A DNA stretch of 44,035 bases from Leadbetterella sp. (GTDB taxonomy: Bacteria > Bacteroidota > Bacteroidia > Cytophagales > Spirosomataceae): assembly GCA_021740125.1 (NCBI GenBank), contig JAIPAJ010000007.1:1-44035 (forward strand). Reading direction: 5' to 3'. A program made the position numbers and the translations under genes. Shown here one piece after another: positions 14,023 through 22,401 of the stretch (within the stretch, counting starts at the first letter, position 1; every line of letters begins with the position of its first letter). A model generated the notes under the pieces. That model did not search any database, was not told the origin of the DNA, and worked only from the letters and a program-made list of their open reading frames with translations.

Positions 14023-16422
14023 TCACGGCCTAAATGTCATTTTCCCATAAAGCACCTTCTCAATGGCCTTTCTATTGGTTAGTTCTGGTCTTTTACCACC
14101 TTTGGCAAACATCTCGGCTTGGTCGTCGTATCTTTTGCTCATAAAGTAGCCACTTTGCCCAGTCGGGTTTACACTTTGGGCAGATTCTGGATTGCCAAAA
14201 TCTATGATTCTTCTTAAAGCTGGTCCATAAACTACTTTGTAAGTACCCGTAGAGTCCATAAAGAAGTCAAGATTGTTGATGGTTTCTCTGCCGCCATTAA
14301 CTGGAATAGGTCCAACATTAAACCATTTGCCTATTACTGGAACTATCCCAAGCGGATGTTTGTGTTCAATGGTATGTACTTTTCCCCATTTCCATTGGGT
14401 TTTATCATTTCCGAGTTGGGTTGTTAAGTTGCTGCTGGTAAGGGTTATGGCTTTTAGAATGATATCTTTTCTGTTTTCTTTTTCTTTGGTTTTTATGTTA
14501 TCCCACCATTTTGAATTTTGATTTTTCAGAAAAAATTCAGTGTTTCGTTTCATTCCAAAATTATGCTCAAATGCACTAAAAACATCAGGACCCAGTTCAT
14601 CTAAGAAAGAAAGTTGGTAAATGTTAAATAATAATTTGTAGAAAACGGTTGGCTCAATGTTTTCTAGTTCATGTGTACCATCCCATTTGCTCAGGATTGC
14701 TTTGAGTTCTTTACCTTCCTTGTTCAGTTCTGTATCATTTATTCCGGCAAAAATGCTTTGAATCATGCCTGGATAGCTGGTACTTTTAACGTCATTAATA
14801 ACTTTTCTTACCTCTTCTTCTGTCCAGTCATTCTTATCGGTGAATATCAATTCTTCGATTCTTTTAGCTCTATTGGCTGGTACATAATAGCCAGGAACCA
14901 AGCCATTGCCCATATCATCGGGTTGGTTATTTGCAGTATACAAAGCTCCTCTTTCGGGATTTAGTATTTGCGGGTTTAAGCTGAAATCGTACCAGCCTTG
15001 CGGGTCATCTAAGCCTGTGGAGCCATCTAAAATTACCTGTGGGTCTACATGTTTAGGTCTTATTGGCAATTTTCCTGCAGCCCACCATGCGATGTTTCCT
15101 TCGGTGTCTGCCCACATAAAATTAAGTCCGGGCGAAGTTAAAGGAGCTACAGCTTTGCCCATATCTGTGGCATTTTTTGCTTTACAGATATTATAAAAAA
15201 CGTTTAGATGTTGAGAGGGAAATTGATGATACACCCACCAAAGAGCTATCGGGTCTTTGATACTTTCGACATTTTTAAAAGCTCCATTCAACAGATAACC
15301 ATGTCTGGTTTTTTTAACCTCTAAGACTACATCGGCTTTGTCTTTTACTTTTATAATTTCTTTCCTTATTTTGATTTCTTCCCAAGTGTCTTTGTATTTT
15401 ACCTGATTTTGGTTGGCCGGATTTAATGTTTCTCTGAAGAAATCAGCATCATCATTTTCAAACATCGTAAGCCCCCAGCCGCCATTATCATTATGGCCAA
15501 GTGCAGGTACAGGCGTTCCGGCTAGGAAATTTCCATAAGTTTTGAAAGTAGGGCATTCGAGATGGGCTTCATACCAAACAGAGGGCTGTGAGAAGGCGAT
15601 ATGTGTGTCGTTGGCCAATATCGGCTTGCCAGATTTGGTTTTTTTACCAGAAATCACCCAGCCGTTGGAGCCGTGAAAAGGCGGAAAAGCCAGGTCTTGG
15701 TTCATTTTGGTCAATTGATTGTGCATCATTGCCAAGTTTTTTGCAGCAGTCCCATTTTTTTGAACTGGTATTCTATAAAGGGAATCAGGCCATGCTGTCA
15801 ATACATCTTTGAAATAATCTGGTCCCAATCTATTCATGATGTCTGTAGAAACAGCCTCTGCACCAAATGCTCCCACAAAGGTATAGCCCATATAACCTAC
15901 AATTATTTCCATGTCTTCTAAGGAGAATTCTGTCTTTGGAATACCTGCAATCGTAAACTCTATGGGCGTTTTTCCGTTTTGGATATATTGATTGATTCCT
16001 TTTATGTAAGCTTTAGCGGCTTTGACAAATGGAGAGTTGGGGTCTTTGTAAGTATTGGCTATGGTGAGTTTAGCGTGTTCTCTGAAACTCAAGGTCCTGA
16101 AAAATTTGTCGCTTTCTAGAGCAGGTTCCCCAAAAAGTTCGGAAAGTCGGCCGTCTGCAAGTCTCCTAAGTACTTCCATTTGGAACAATCTGTCTTGGGC
16201 ATGTACGTAGCCAAAGGAATAAAAAAGATCTTCTTCGTTTTGGGCATAGATATGTGGAATGCCGTGGTTATCATACAATACTTCTACTTCAGATTTTAGT
16301 CCAGGCAACGAAAGGTTGGCATTTAGGTCTGGTTTAAGATAGGCCAAATATCCATAAATACTGGCGGCTAAGAGAATTATAAAGCCGAGGGCAAAGAAAA
16401 TTATTTTCTTGAAGGTCTTCAT
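14023..16422 (-). CDS. Penicillin acylase family N-terminal-nucleophile hydrolase
   Basis: A 799-residue amidase precursor anchored or exported by an N-terminal hydrophobic segment (residues 5–28). Family members self-cleave to give an alpha chain and a beta chain whose new N-terminal Ser is the nucleophile; here that is Ser252 in HGSNGWVISG. The alpha chain has DNHGIPHIYAQNEEDLFYSFGYVHAQDRLFQME, the classic entry motif, and the beta chain has ILANDTHIAFSQPSVWYE and PALGHNDNGGWGLTMFENDD. Known substrates in the family are beta-lactams, acyl-homoserine lactones and other N-acyl amides; which applies here cannot be told. The gene is alone on its strand, with a large gap upstream to the CBM48 gene. 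Confidence 0.93.
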   Translation of the reverse strand: MKTFKKIIFFALGFIILLAASIYGYLAYLKPDLNANLSLPGLKSEVEVLYDNHGIPHIYAQNEEDLFYSFGYVHAQDRLFQMEVLRRLADGRLSELFGEPALESDKFFRTLSFREHAKLTIANTYKDPNSPFVKAAKAYIKGINQYIQNGKTPIEFTIAGIPKTEFSLEDMEIIVGYMGYTFVGAFGAEAVSTDIMNRLGPDYFKDVLTAWPDSLYRIPVQKNGTAAKNLAMMHNQLTKMNQDLAFPPFHGSNGWVISGKKTKSGKPILANDTHIAFSQPSVWYEAHLECPTFKTYGNFLAGTPVPALGHNDNGGWGLTMFENDDADFFRETLNPANQNQVKYKDTWEEIKIRKEIIKVKDKADVVLEVKKTRHGYLLNGAFKNVESIKDPIALWWVYHQFPSQHLNVFYNICKAKNATDMGKAVAPLTSPGLNFMWADTEGNIAWWAAGKLPIRPKHVDPQVILDGSTGLDDPQGWYDFSLNPQILNPERGALYTANNQPDDMGNGLVPGYYVPANRAKRIEELIFTDKNDWTEEEVRKVINDVKSTSYPGMIQSIFAGINDTELNKEGKELKAILSKWDGTHELENIEPTVFYKLLFNIYQLSFLDELGPDVFSAFEHNFGMKRNTEFFLKNQNSKWWDNIKTKEKENRKDIILKAITLTSSNLTTQLGNDKTQWKWGKVHTIEHKHPLGIVPVIGKWFNVGPIPVNGGRETINNLDFFMDSTGTYKVVYGPALRRIIDFGNPESAQSVNPTGQSGYFMSKRYDDQAEMFAKGGKRPELTNRKAIEKVLYGKMTFRP

Positions 16423-16639
16423 TGATTTGGTTTAAAGGATGATACTTCAAAATTATGAAATTATTTCATTGTATAGTGCAAATTTGAATAAATCGAAAAA
16501 TGGAAGATTTTGAAAATTTAAGAACTTTTTAAGTTTCTTTTGCTGAAATATTTGAATACATCAATATTTTTATTGTACTATTTCAAGAATTTTGAAAATT
16601 AAGGCACTCATAAACATACACTTAAAAAAAATATGGTGG

Positions 16640-16647
16640 TAAATTTG
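16640..16647 (+). promoter_or_regulatory. Probable -7 box of the CBM48 gene
   Basis: TAAATTTG, an exact TAnnTTTG match, lies 25 bp before the start codon at 16,673. No TTTG -33 element is obvious. Confidence 0.45.
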
Positions 16648-16672
16648 CAATGTAATCAAACAAAAATTACCT

Positions 16673-16978
16673 ATGGCATTAGCTAAACAGTTTTTAAAAT
16701 CGAAGCCAGTTTGCAAAGTGACTTTTGAGTTGGCTCCAGAACAAGTTTCAGGAAATCAGGTTTTATTATTGGGAGATTTCAACAATTGGGATTCAGAAGG
16801 AACTCAATTGAAGAAACAAAAAAATGGATATTTCAAAACGACAATAGAATTACCAGTAGGCACAGAGACTCAGTTTCGTTACTTAGTTGATGGTCAAAAC
16901 TGGATCAACGACGACGCTGCTGACAAATATGTACCTTCGGGAGTTTCAGCAGATTTTAATTCTGTAGTTGCATTATAA
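16673..16978 (+). CDS. Stand-alone CBM48 (glycogen-binding, isoamylase N-like) protein
   Basis: A 101-residue protein consisting of one immunoglobulin-like CBM48 domain. It has VTFELAPEQVSGNQVLLLGDFNNWD (the GDFNxW turn), KKQKNGYFKTTIELPVGTETQFRYLVDG (the Y-x-F-R-Y-x-x-D strand pair) and WINDDAADKYVPSG. Such domains usually sit in front of branching enzymes or AMPK-beta and bind alpha-glucans; here no catalytic domain is attached or adjacent. It might regulate glycogen or bind a partner. There is no signal peptide, so it is cytoplasmic. The gene is monocistronic, with its own -7 box and a strong terminator. Confidence 0.88.
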   Translation: MALAKQFLKSKPVCKVTFELAPEQVSGNQVLLLGDFNNWDSEGTQLKKQKNGYFKTTIELPVGTETQFRYLVDGQNWINDDAADKYVPSGVSADFNSVVAL

Positions 16979-17009
16979 AAAGTTTTTTATTTAAGGTTGA
17001 ATAGATTTT

Positions 17010-17041
17010 AAAAATAGCGATCATTTGGTCGCTATTTTTTT
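17010..17041 (+). terminator. Terminator of the CBM48 gene
   Basis: AAAATAGCGA (17,011–17,020) pairs with TCGCTATTTT (17,029–17,038), extended by T residues. The remaining intergenic sequence to 17,203 shows only short repeats of the type CCAAAATATCG. Confidence 0.88.
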
Positions 17042-17202
17042 GTGCTTATTGTTTCGATTTTCTTTCATGTATGTTTCGGTTAAGAACTGTAATTTCCAAA
17101 ATATCGCTGTTTTTAAGGATTTTAATCCCCAAATATCGAAAAATTTATTTTAGTAATGCGGTTAATATTTTGTTTGAAATGAACTTTTGGTTCTAAAATG
17201 TT

Positions 17203-17231
17203 TAGCAATTAACCAATTAACCAATTAACCA
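17203..17231. repeat. AATTAACC tandem repeats at the dgt stop codon
   Basis: Three to four copies of AATTAACC cover the 3' end of dgt; the TAA stop (17,225–17,227, minus strand) is part of the repeat. The unit is nearly identical to the array at 2,991–3,055 that abuts the yebC-like stop codon. Confidence 0.85.
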
Positions 17232-18580
17232 AACTCAGGGGTCTGAATTCCTCGTAGTTTTCTGAACAGATCCATGGAATAAACGTCTGTCATACCTGAA
17301 ATGAAATCTACAATTGATAGTAAGTTTTGATAAAGTGAGTTTTCATTCGTAATATGGAATTGGTTTGGAATTAATCGAAGGACTTTTTGAGATTTGGCTT
17401 GATGAGGTTGCATCAATGCCCCAACAAAATCTTCTAGAAGACCATAAATGACATGGTAGCCTGCCAATTCTTTTTCTACTACAGATGGGTGATTGTATAT
17501 TTTTTGAAAAGATAACTTATCAATTTTCTTCAATTGGGCAATGGAAGGCTCGTCTATCAAATCAATGAGTGATTTGTTCAATGTACCGTTTAGAAGTTCT
17601 TCTTCGTTTTCAAGAAACACTTGGGTGCATTTTCGGGTAAGATTATTGACCAACATGGCCCGCAAAAGTGAAAGTTTTTGGCTTTCGTCTGAAATGGTTT
17701 CGAGTTTTTGAGAGATATAACTGTAGCTTGGGTCGTTTATAAACAAAGGCAAAAGTAAATCTTGTGCTTCTTGAAAAGAAATTACGTGCAACTTAAAAGC
17801 ATCTTCCAAATCGATAATTCTATAACAAATATCATCGGCAGCCTCAACCAAAAACACATAGGGATGGCGTGCATAGATATTTTTTGTTTCATCTAGTTTT
17901 TTAATGCCCAATTCCTCTATAATCTCTTGATAATGTTTGATTTCTGAATCAAAGAATCCTGACTTTTTGGTGCCTAAAGATTCTTTATTGAATCCCGACA
18001 GAGAGTCAGTAGGATATTTTATGATAGACACCAGCGTGGTATAGGTGAGTTTCAACCCAGCTTCCTGAAAAATAGTCGTTAAGATTCTAAAGGCATTTGC
18101 ATTTCCTTCAAATTTTATCAAATCCTGTTTTTGATTTTCGGAAATGTCAGTTACTATTCCATTTTTTGAAAATATATCGCTAAAAAAAGTACGTATGGCT
18201 TCTTCTCCAAAATGTCCGAAAGGGGGATTGCCGATGTCGTGCGAAAGACAAGCTGTTTGGATAACGTCCGAAAGTTCGAACCTATAGAAATCGTTGGCGT
18301 TTTTGCTGAACTCATCTTTGTATTTAGTGGCTAAAAGTTCACCTACAGCTTTTCCAAGAGACCGACCCACAGAGGCTACTTCGAGGCTATGCGTGAGCCT
18401 GTTATGAACAAAAACTGCTCCTGGAAGTGGAAATACCTGTGTTTTGTTTTGCAAACGCCTAAACTGCGATGAAAAAACTACGCGATCATAATCTCGCATA
18501 TAATCGCCACGAATCTCGTCTCTGGCATGTGTATTTTGCGAGCCCAATCTTTTGTTTGAATACAGTGTTTGCCAATCCAT
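17225..18580 (-). CDS. dgt: Deoxyguanosinetriphosphate triphosphohydrolase (dGTPase)
   Basis: An HD-domain enzyme that splits dGTP into deoxyguanosine and triphosphate, balancing dNTP pools. The 451-residue chain has the family start (MDWQTLYSNKRLG, then RDEIRGDYMRDYDRVVFSSQFRRLQNKTQVFPLP), the first metal His in NRLTHSLEVASVGRSLG near 61–75, and the HD pair in CLSHDIGNPPFGHFGE near 112–127. Then ADDICYRIIDLEDAF near 247 contributes the last metal Asp. It is the last gene of a minus-strand run with fcl, a methyltransferase and a VTT protein, with gaps of 1–4 bp, so the four are co-transcribed. The stop codon falls in a short tandem repeat. Confidence 0.95.
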   Translation of the reverse strand: MDWQTLYSNKRLGSQNTHARDEIRGDYMRDYDRVVFSSQFRRLQNKTQVFPLPGAVFVHNRLTHSLEVASVGRSLGKAVGELLATKYKDEFSKNANDFYRFELSDVIQTACLSHDIGNPPFGHFGEEAIRTFFSDIFSKNGIVTDISENQKQDLIKFEGNANAFRILTTIFQEAGLKLTYTTLVSIIKYPTDSLSGFNKESLGTKKSGFFDSEIKHYQEIIEELGIKKLDETKNIYARHPYVFLVEAADDICYRIIDLEDAFKLHVISFQEAQDLLLPLFINDPSYSYISQKLETISDESQKLSLLRAMLVNNLTRKCTQVFLENEEELLNGTLNKSLIDLIDEPSIAQLKKIDKLSFQKIYNHPSVVEKELAGYHVIYGLLEDFVGALMQPHQAKSQKVLRLIPNQFHITNENSLYQNLLSIVDFISGMTDVYSMDLFRKLRGIQTPEFG

Positions 18581-18583
18581 TTT

Positions 18584-19249
18584 TTACATTTTTACAGCAT
18601 TTCTAAAATAATGTGTAATGCCCCAAACTGACACAATGACGAGCAAAAGTACCAATATTTTCGATAAAAGACCTTCGTTCGGGTTTTGAATAAGCGAACT
18701 TATTTCTTTAGCTCGACTACCTGTATAAACTGCCAAAATCGTCCTTGGCAGCATACCTCCAAAACCACCAATGAGGATATTTCTCAGTTTTGCCCCCGAG
18801 ACCGCAAAAGTAAGATTGGTCAAAGCAAAGGGCAAAATAGGGGAAAGTTTTGCAAAAAATATGATTTTCAATTCGTCTTTCCTTATATTTTTCAAGAGAT
18901 TTTTAACTTTTTCGTTTTTTTCAAAATAGCCCTCTATCCATTTGAAATCTAGTATTTTATAAAAAACATATATAAGGAAAATGGCACCGAAATTGATAAT
19001 TAACAGATAAGGAATGGCTTTAAAACCCATAAAATATCCAAAAACTATGGCCAAAAATGTTGGTGGACAAAGTGCGATGGTCGCTCCCAGTGTAAGAAAT
19101 AAAGTTAGAGCCAACCATTCTAATAAACCAAAAGTAGAAATCGTTGACTCGTATTGAAGGAGGTAATAGCTTAATAATGAGGTGCTAAAAAGAGGAAGTA
19201 ACGTAAAACCAATAAAACTCAGAATGGATGGAAGTTTCGAAATTTGCAT
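18584..19249 (-). CDS. TVP38/TMEM64 (VTT-domain) membrane protein
   Basis: A 221-residue inner-membrane protein with about five to six hydrophobic segments, belonging to the VTT/DedA-related group thought to handle lipids or membrane potential. The family's central part is visible: FLAIVFGYFMGF near 66, FYKILDFKWIEGYFEKNEK, and FFAKLSPILPFALTNLTFAVSG near 130, where the Pro-containing re-entrant loop lies, followed by GGFGGMLPRTILAVYTGS. It is three bases upstream of dgt and one base downstream of the methyltransferase. The precise function is unknown, and the link with dgt looks like operon convenience. Confidence 0.85.
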   Translation of the reverse strand: MQISKLPSILSFIGFTLLPLFSTSLLSYYLLQYESTISTFGLLEWLALTLFLTLGATIALCPPTFLAIVFGYFMGFKAIPYLLIINFGAIFLIYVFYKILDFKWIEGYFEKNEKVKNLLKNIRKDELKIIFFAKLSPILPFALTNLTFAVSGAKLRNILIGGFGGMLPRTILAVYTGSRAKEISSLIQNPNEGLLSKILVLLLVIVSVWGITHYFRNAVKM

Positions 19250-19250
19250 A

Positions 19251-19979
19251 TCAATTCTTTTTACAAACCATGATCATTCTGTCTGAAGCCAAGTCTTGGT
19301 AAGGATTGAGGTCGTAATCTCCATAAACAGCAGTTAAAGTCAAAGCTGCTTTTTCAAAAAAGTGCTTAAAATCTTCTAAGAAAAGCAATTTTACCCTTTC
19401 TTCATATTGGTGTTTATCACCTTCATTTTCGAAGCTAATATTTTTGAAAATATAGCCCAATTCTATTCTTTTGTTGATATTGAATACTATTCCATCAACC
19501 GATTTTTGATAGTAAGAATTAAATCCTTCTATGGCTTTGCGGCTGTTCATATAGTCTAACACCAAGGTTCCGCTAGGTTTTATATTTTCGGCCATGGCCA
19601 CTACAGCTTTTTGGTTTTCTTCTTGATTTTCGAAGTATCCAAAACTTGTAAAAAGGTTAAGCATTACATCGAAAAATTGGGGTCTAAATACCTCTCGAAT
19701 GTCATGTTCATGAAATTGAAGCGTTTCATTTTCAGAAATTTGTGCATACCAAATATTGTTGGGAGAGAGGTCTAGTCCTACTACATCAAATCCTTTTGAG
19801 TTGAGATAAATAGCATGACGACCTTTACCACAAGCCATGTCGCAGTATTGCCAATTGCTTTGAAATGCTAGTTTTTCAGAAAGATTATCGATAAATCTCT
19901 GTGCTTCGTTATTACCTCTACTTTTATACAGAATGTGGTAAAAAGGTGTATCAAACCACTCTGCAAACCATTCGGCCAT
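19251..19979 (-). CDS. Class I SAM-dependent methyltransferase
   Basis: The 242-residue protein has a Rossmann methyltransferase core: CDMACGKGRHAIYLNSKGFDVVGLDLSP (motif I with the GxG loop and the acidic residue that binds the SAM ribose) near residues 46–73, HEHDIREVF near 89, and FFDVMLNLFTSFGYFEN near 101, a post-I stretch often seen in small-molecule methyltransferases. The C-terminus ends RMIMVCKKN. No substrate can be read. It is located between fcl and the VTT protein in the same operon, separated by two bases and one base. Homologues often methylate small metabolites or sugars. Confidence 0.88.
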   Translation of the reverse strand: MAEWFAEWFDTPFYHILYKSRGNNEAQRFIDNLSEKLAFQSNWQYCDMACGKGRHAIYLNSKGFDVVGLDLSPNNIWYAQISENETLQFHEHDIREVFRPQFFDVMLNLFTSFGYFENQEENQKAVVAMAENIKPSGTLVLDYMNSRKAIEGFNSYYQKSVDGIVFNINKRIELGYIFKNISFENEGDKHQYEERVKLLFLEDFKHFFEKAALTLTAVYGDYDLNPYQDLASDRMIMVCKKN

Positions 19980-19981
19980 GT

Positions 19982-20911
19982 TTAGGAGTGCAGAGCTTTA
20001 TATTCATTGTACACCATAGCTATGCCGTCTTTTAGTTCAATAGAATGTTTCCAGCCTAGGCCATTGAGTTTGCTCACATCCATCAATTTGCGAGGTGTGC
20101 CGTCTGGTTTTTCAGTATTCCAAACTATTTCACCTTCATAACCCACTTCACTTTTGATCGTTTCGGCCAACTCTTTTATGGTTACATCCACACCTGTTCC
20201 GATATTGACCAAAGTACTGTCATTATAGTTCTCCATCAAATATACGCAAGCTTCTGCGAGGTCGTTGGCGTGTAAAAATTCACGCATTGGTGAACCCGTT
20301 CCCCAAAGTTCTACATTCGGTTTATTTTCCAATTTGGCCTCATGAAACTTACGAATCATAGCAGGTAATACATGAGAATTGTTGAGGTCATAGTTGTCGT
20401 TTGGACCGTACAAGTTAGTGGGCATCACCGAAATATAGTTACATCCATACTGTTCACGGTAAGCTTCGCACATTTTTATGCCCGCTATTTTGGCTATGGC
20501 ATAAGGCTCGTTGGTGGGTTCCAAAAGTCCGGTCAAAAGATAATCTTCCTTCAAAGGTTGTGGTGCAAGTTTTGGATAGATACAAGACGATCCCAAAAAC
20601 ATCAGTTTCTTTACCCCAGCAAGATATGATCCATGAATCACGTTATTTTGAATCTGCAAGTTTTCATATAAAAACTGCCCTCTATAGGTATTATTGGCCA
20701 CTATACCACCAACTTTGGCAGCAGCTAAAAATACATAATCTGGTTTTTCAGTTTGCAAGAAATCAAAAACTTCGGTTTGATTTCGTAGGTCTAATTCTTT
20801 TGATGTTCTTAGCAAGAAATTTGTAAAACCAAGGCTTTTTAGTTTTCTGACTATAGCTGAGCCTACCATACCATTGTGGCCAGCGACATATATTTTATCG
20901 GATTTTTCCAA
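19982..20911 (-). CDS. fcl: GDP-L-fucose synthase
   Basis: The epimerase-reductase turns GDP-4-keto-6-deoxymannose into GDP-L-fucose for surface glycans. The 309-residue extended short-chain dehydrogenase shows VAGHNGMVGSAIVRKL (NADP loop, residues 9–24), VFLAAAKVGGIVANN near 60, GSSCIYPKLAPQPLKE near 107, and the catalytic Tyr-Lys pair in EPYAIAKIAGIKMCEAYREQYG near 136. NLYGPNDNYDLNNSHVLPA near 167 is specific to this enzyme. The start is a TTG at 20,911; an ATG further in is out of frame. The partner gmd is not in this window, so the GDP-mannose dehydratase must be elsewhere. It heads the operon that ends with dgt. Confidence 0.95.
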   Translation of the reverse strand: MEKSDKIYVAGHNGMVGSAIVRKLKSLGFTNFLLRTSKELDLRNQTEVFDFLQTEKPDYVFLAAAKVGGIVANNTYRGQFLYENLQIQNNVIHGSYLAGVKKLMFLGSSCIYPKLAPQPLKEDYLLTGLLEPTNEPYAIAKIAGIKMCEAYREQYGCNYISVMPTNLYGPNDNYDLNNSHVLPAMIRKFHEAKLENKPNVELWGTGSPMREFLHANDLAEACVYLMENYNDSTLVNIGTGVDVTIKELAETIKSEVGYEGEIVWNTEKPDGTPRKLMDVSKLNGLGWKHSIELKDGIAMVYNEYKALHS

Positions 20912-20951
20912 TTTTTTGTTGAAATTTACGTTTTAAAATTCAAATTGCTCA

Positions 20952-20959
20952 CAAAAGTA
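20952..20959 (-). promoter_or_regulatory. Probable -7 box of the fcl–dgt operon
   Basis: The minus strand reads TACTTTTG (TAnnTTTG), 41 bp upstream of the TTG start of fcl, inside the 66-bp divergent region shared with the MORN-repeat gene. Confidence 0.45.
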
Positions 20960-20977
20960 CTACACAGGTATCTTATA

Positions 20978-21952
20978 ATGAAACGAATTCTTTTCATATA
21001 CATTTTAATTTTTGGATTTTCGTCGTTTGTTTCGGCTCAGGACATTATTCCAAAGGCTAAAACCAAAGAAGAAAGAAAAGCTGACCGTAAAAAAATGACT
21101 TTAGAGGAGCGAATAGAAGATACGGTGCCGCTTGATATAAACTTGCCAAAGGCTAATTTGAATCTTCCTGGCGACAACAAAATCAGTTCTGTAGAAGATG
21201 CGAAAAAGTTTCTTAACGAAACCATTCCCAACCTTTCTGGTGATTTAAAAGCAAAAAGTAAAAAGGCAAAAAAAGCTTTAGAAAAAGCCAAAGCAGAGGT
21301 TTTTGATGGACGAAGTTTTGAGAAAATTGCTATTGACAAAAGGGTCTTTAAAAGAGGATCAGGTAGCAGACTTTTATATCAAGAATTCTACGTTTTGAAA
21401 AACTTCCAAAAACCCAATCCTTATCTCAGGACGGTGACTTGGTACGATGAAAAAAACAAGAAATTTGTAGAAGCCTTTACCCGAGATACCAAAACCAACA
21501 GTTTGCTTCACGGACCTTTTAAAGAATATAGAGGCGAAATCTTAGCCAGAGAAGGCTATTATTACCTAGGAGCAAAACATGGCAGATGGATGGAGTATGA
21601 TAAGGATTTCACTTTGCTTAATAAAGAAGTTTACAACAAAGGTTTTTATCAAGAATCGGAGTTCAGTTACTATGATGCAGACAGTAACAAGATAAAAGAA
21701 ATTATACCCAAAATATATGGAAAAACGAGTGGTGCTTACTGGAAGTTTTACGAAGATGGCACCACTGCTGAGGAGGGACATTTTGACGAGGGCAAGAAAG
21801 TTGGACGTTGGGTAGAGTTTTATCCAGGAGGCAATCGCCGCAAGAAAGTCACCCAGTATCCGAAAGACATTTTTGATAATTCGGAGCCTTTTGTTATGCA
21901 GGAATACAGTGCTGACGGCAAGTTGATTTATGATAGCACCGCCCCGAAGTGA
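20978..21952 (+). CDS. Secreted MORN/YwqK-like repeat protein
   Basis: A 324-residue protein with a signal peptide (MKRILFIYILIFGFSSFVSAQ) and a charged N-terminal region (about residues 25–110, repeated Lys/Glu/Ala helices). The C-terminal two thirds contain MORN-type repeats of the bacterial YwqK group: GPFKEYRGEILAREGYYYLGAKHGRW, then GAYWKFYEDGTTAEEGHFDEGKKVGRWVEFY. Such repeats form a beta-hairpin ladder. The frame is open back to 20,876 inside fcl, but the signal peptide fixes the ATG at 20,978. Function is unknown; these proteins are abundant in Bacteroidota envelopes. It is divergent from fcl. Confidence 0.83.
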   Translation: MKRILFIYILIFGFSSFVSAQDIIPKAKTKEERKADRKKMTLEERIEDTVPLDINLPKANLNLPGDNKISSVEDAKKFLNETIPNLSGDLKAKSKKAKKALEKAKAEVFDGRSFEKIAIDKRVFKRGSGSRLLYQEFYVLKNFQKPNPYLRTVTWYDEKNKKFVEAFTRDTKTNSLLHGPFKEYRGEILAREGYYYLGAKHGRWMEYDKDFTLLNKEVYNKGFYQESEFSYYDADSNKIKEIIPKIYGKTSGAYWKFYEDGTTAEEGHFDEGKKVGRWVEFYPGGNRRKKVTQYPKDIFDNSEPFVMQEYSADGKLIYDSTAPK

Positions 21953-22021
21953 GGTTTTTGTTAGGGTGTTATGGCATCGAGGCAAAAGGCATCAAGGCAC
22001 AAGGTGTTAATAGCTGCATGT

Positions 22022-22317
22022 ACTTAAAATCTTCATCTTCTTCATGTTTAATTGGATTGCGAATTCTAACATGAAGGAAATAATAAATGAAGGGCATTAA
22101 GAACTTCATTTTCTTAAAATCTTCATCTTCTTCATGTTTAATTGGATTGCGAATTCTAACATGAAGGAATTAATAAATGAAGGGCATTAAGAACTTCATT
22201 TTCTTAAAATCTTCATCTTCTTCATGTTTAATTGGATTGCGAATTCTAACATGAAGGAATTAATAAATGAAGTGCATTAAGAACTTCATTTTCTTAAAAT
22301 CTTCATCTACTTCATGA
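22022..22317. repeat. 90-bp tandem repeat, about 3.3 copies
   Basis: The unit starts CTTAAAATCTTCATCTTC and recurs with a period of exactly 90 bp at 22,031, 22,121, 22,211 and 22,301, with very few differences between copies. Each full unit holds an inverted repeat, CTTCATGTT … AACATGAAG, around an ATTGGATTGCGAATTC centre, and the segment GAAG[G/T]GCATTAAG. It fills most of the 449-bp gap between the MORN gene and the TlpA-like gene; I see no ORF in it. The remaining sequence (21,953–22,021) is a short low-complexity GGCA/AAGGC stretch. Confidence 0.95.
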
Positions 22318-22401
22318 TAAAAAAAACGCACTTCCTTTTTTGCAATAAGTAAGCATTTTTCGAGATTTCTGCATTTCTTTGTAAACCAAAGAAAATCACT
22401 G

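Noticed and set aside
22022-22317. 90-bp repeats as a CRISPR array
   Set aside because: The repeats are contiguous with no unique spacers, the unit is too long, and there are no cas genes in the window.
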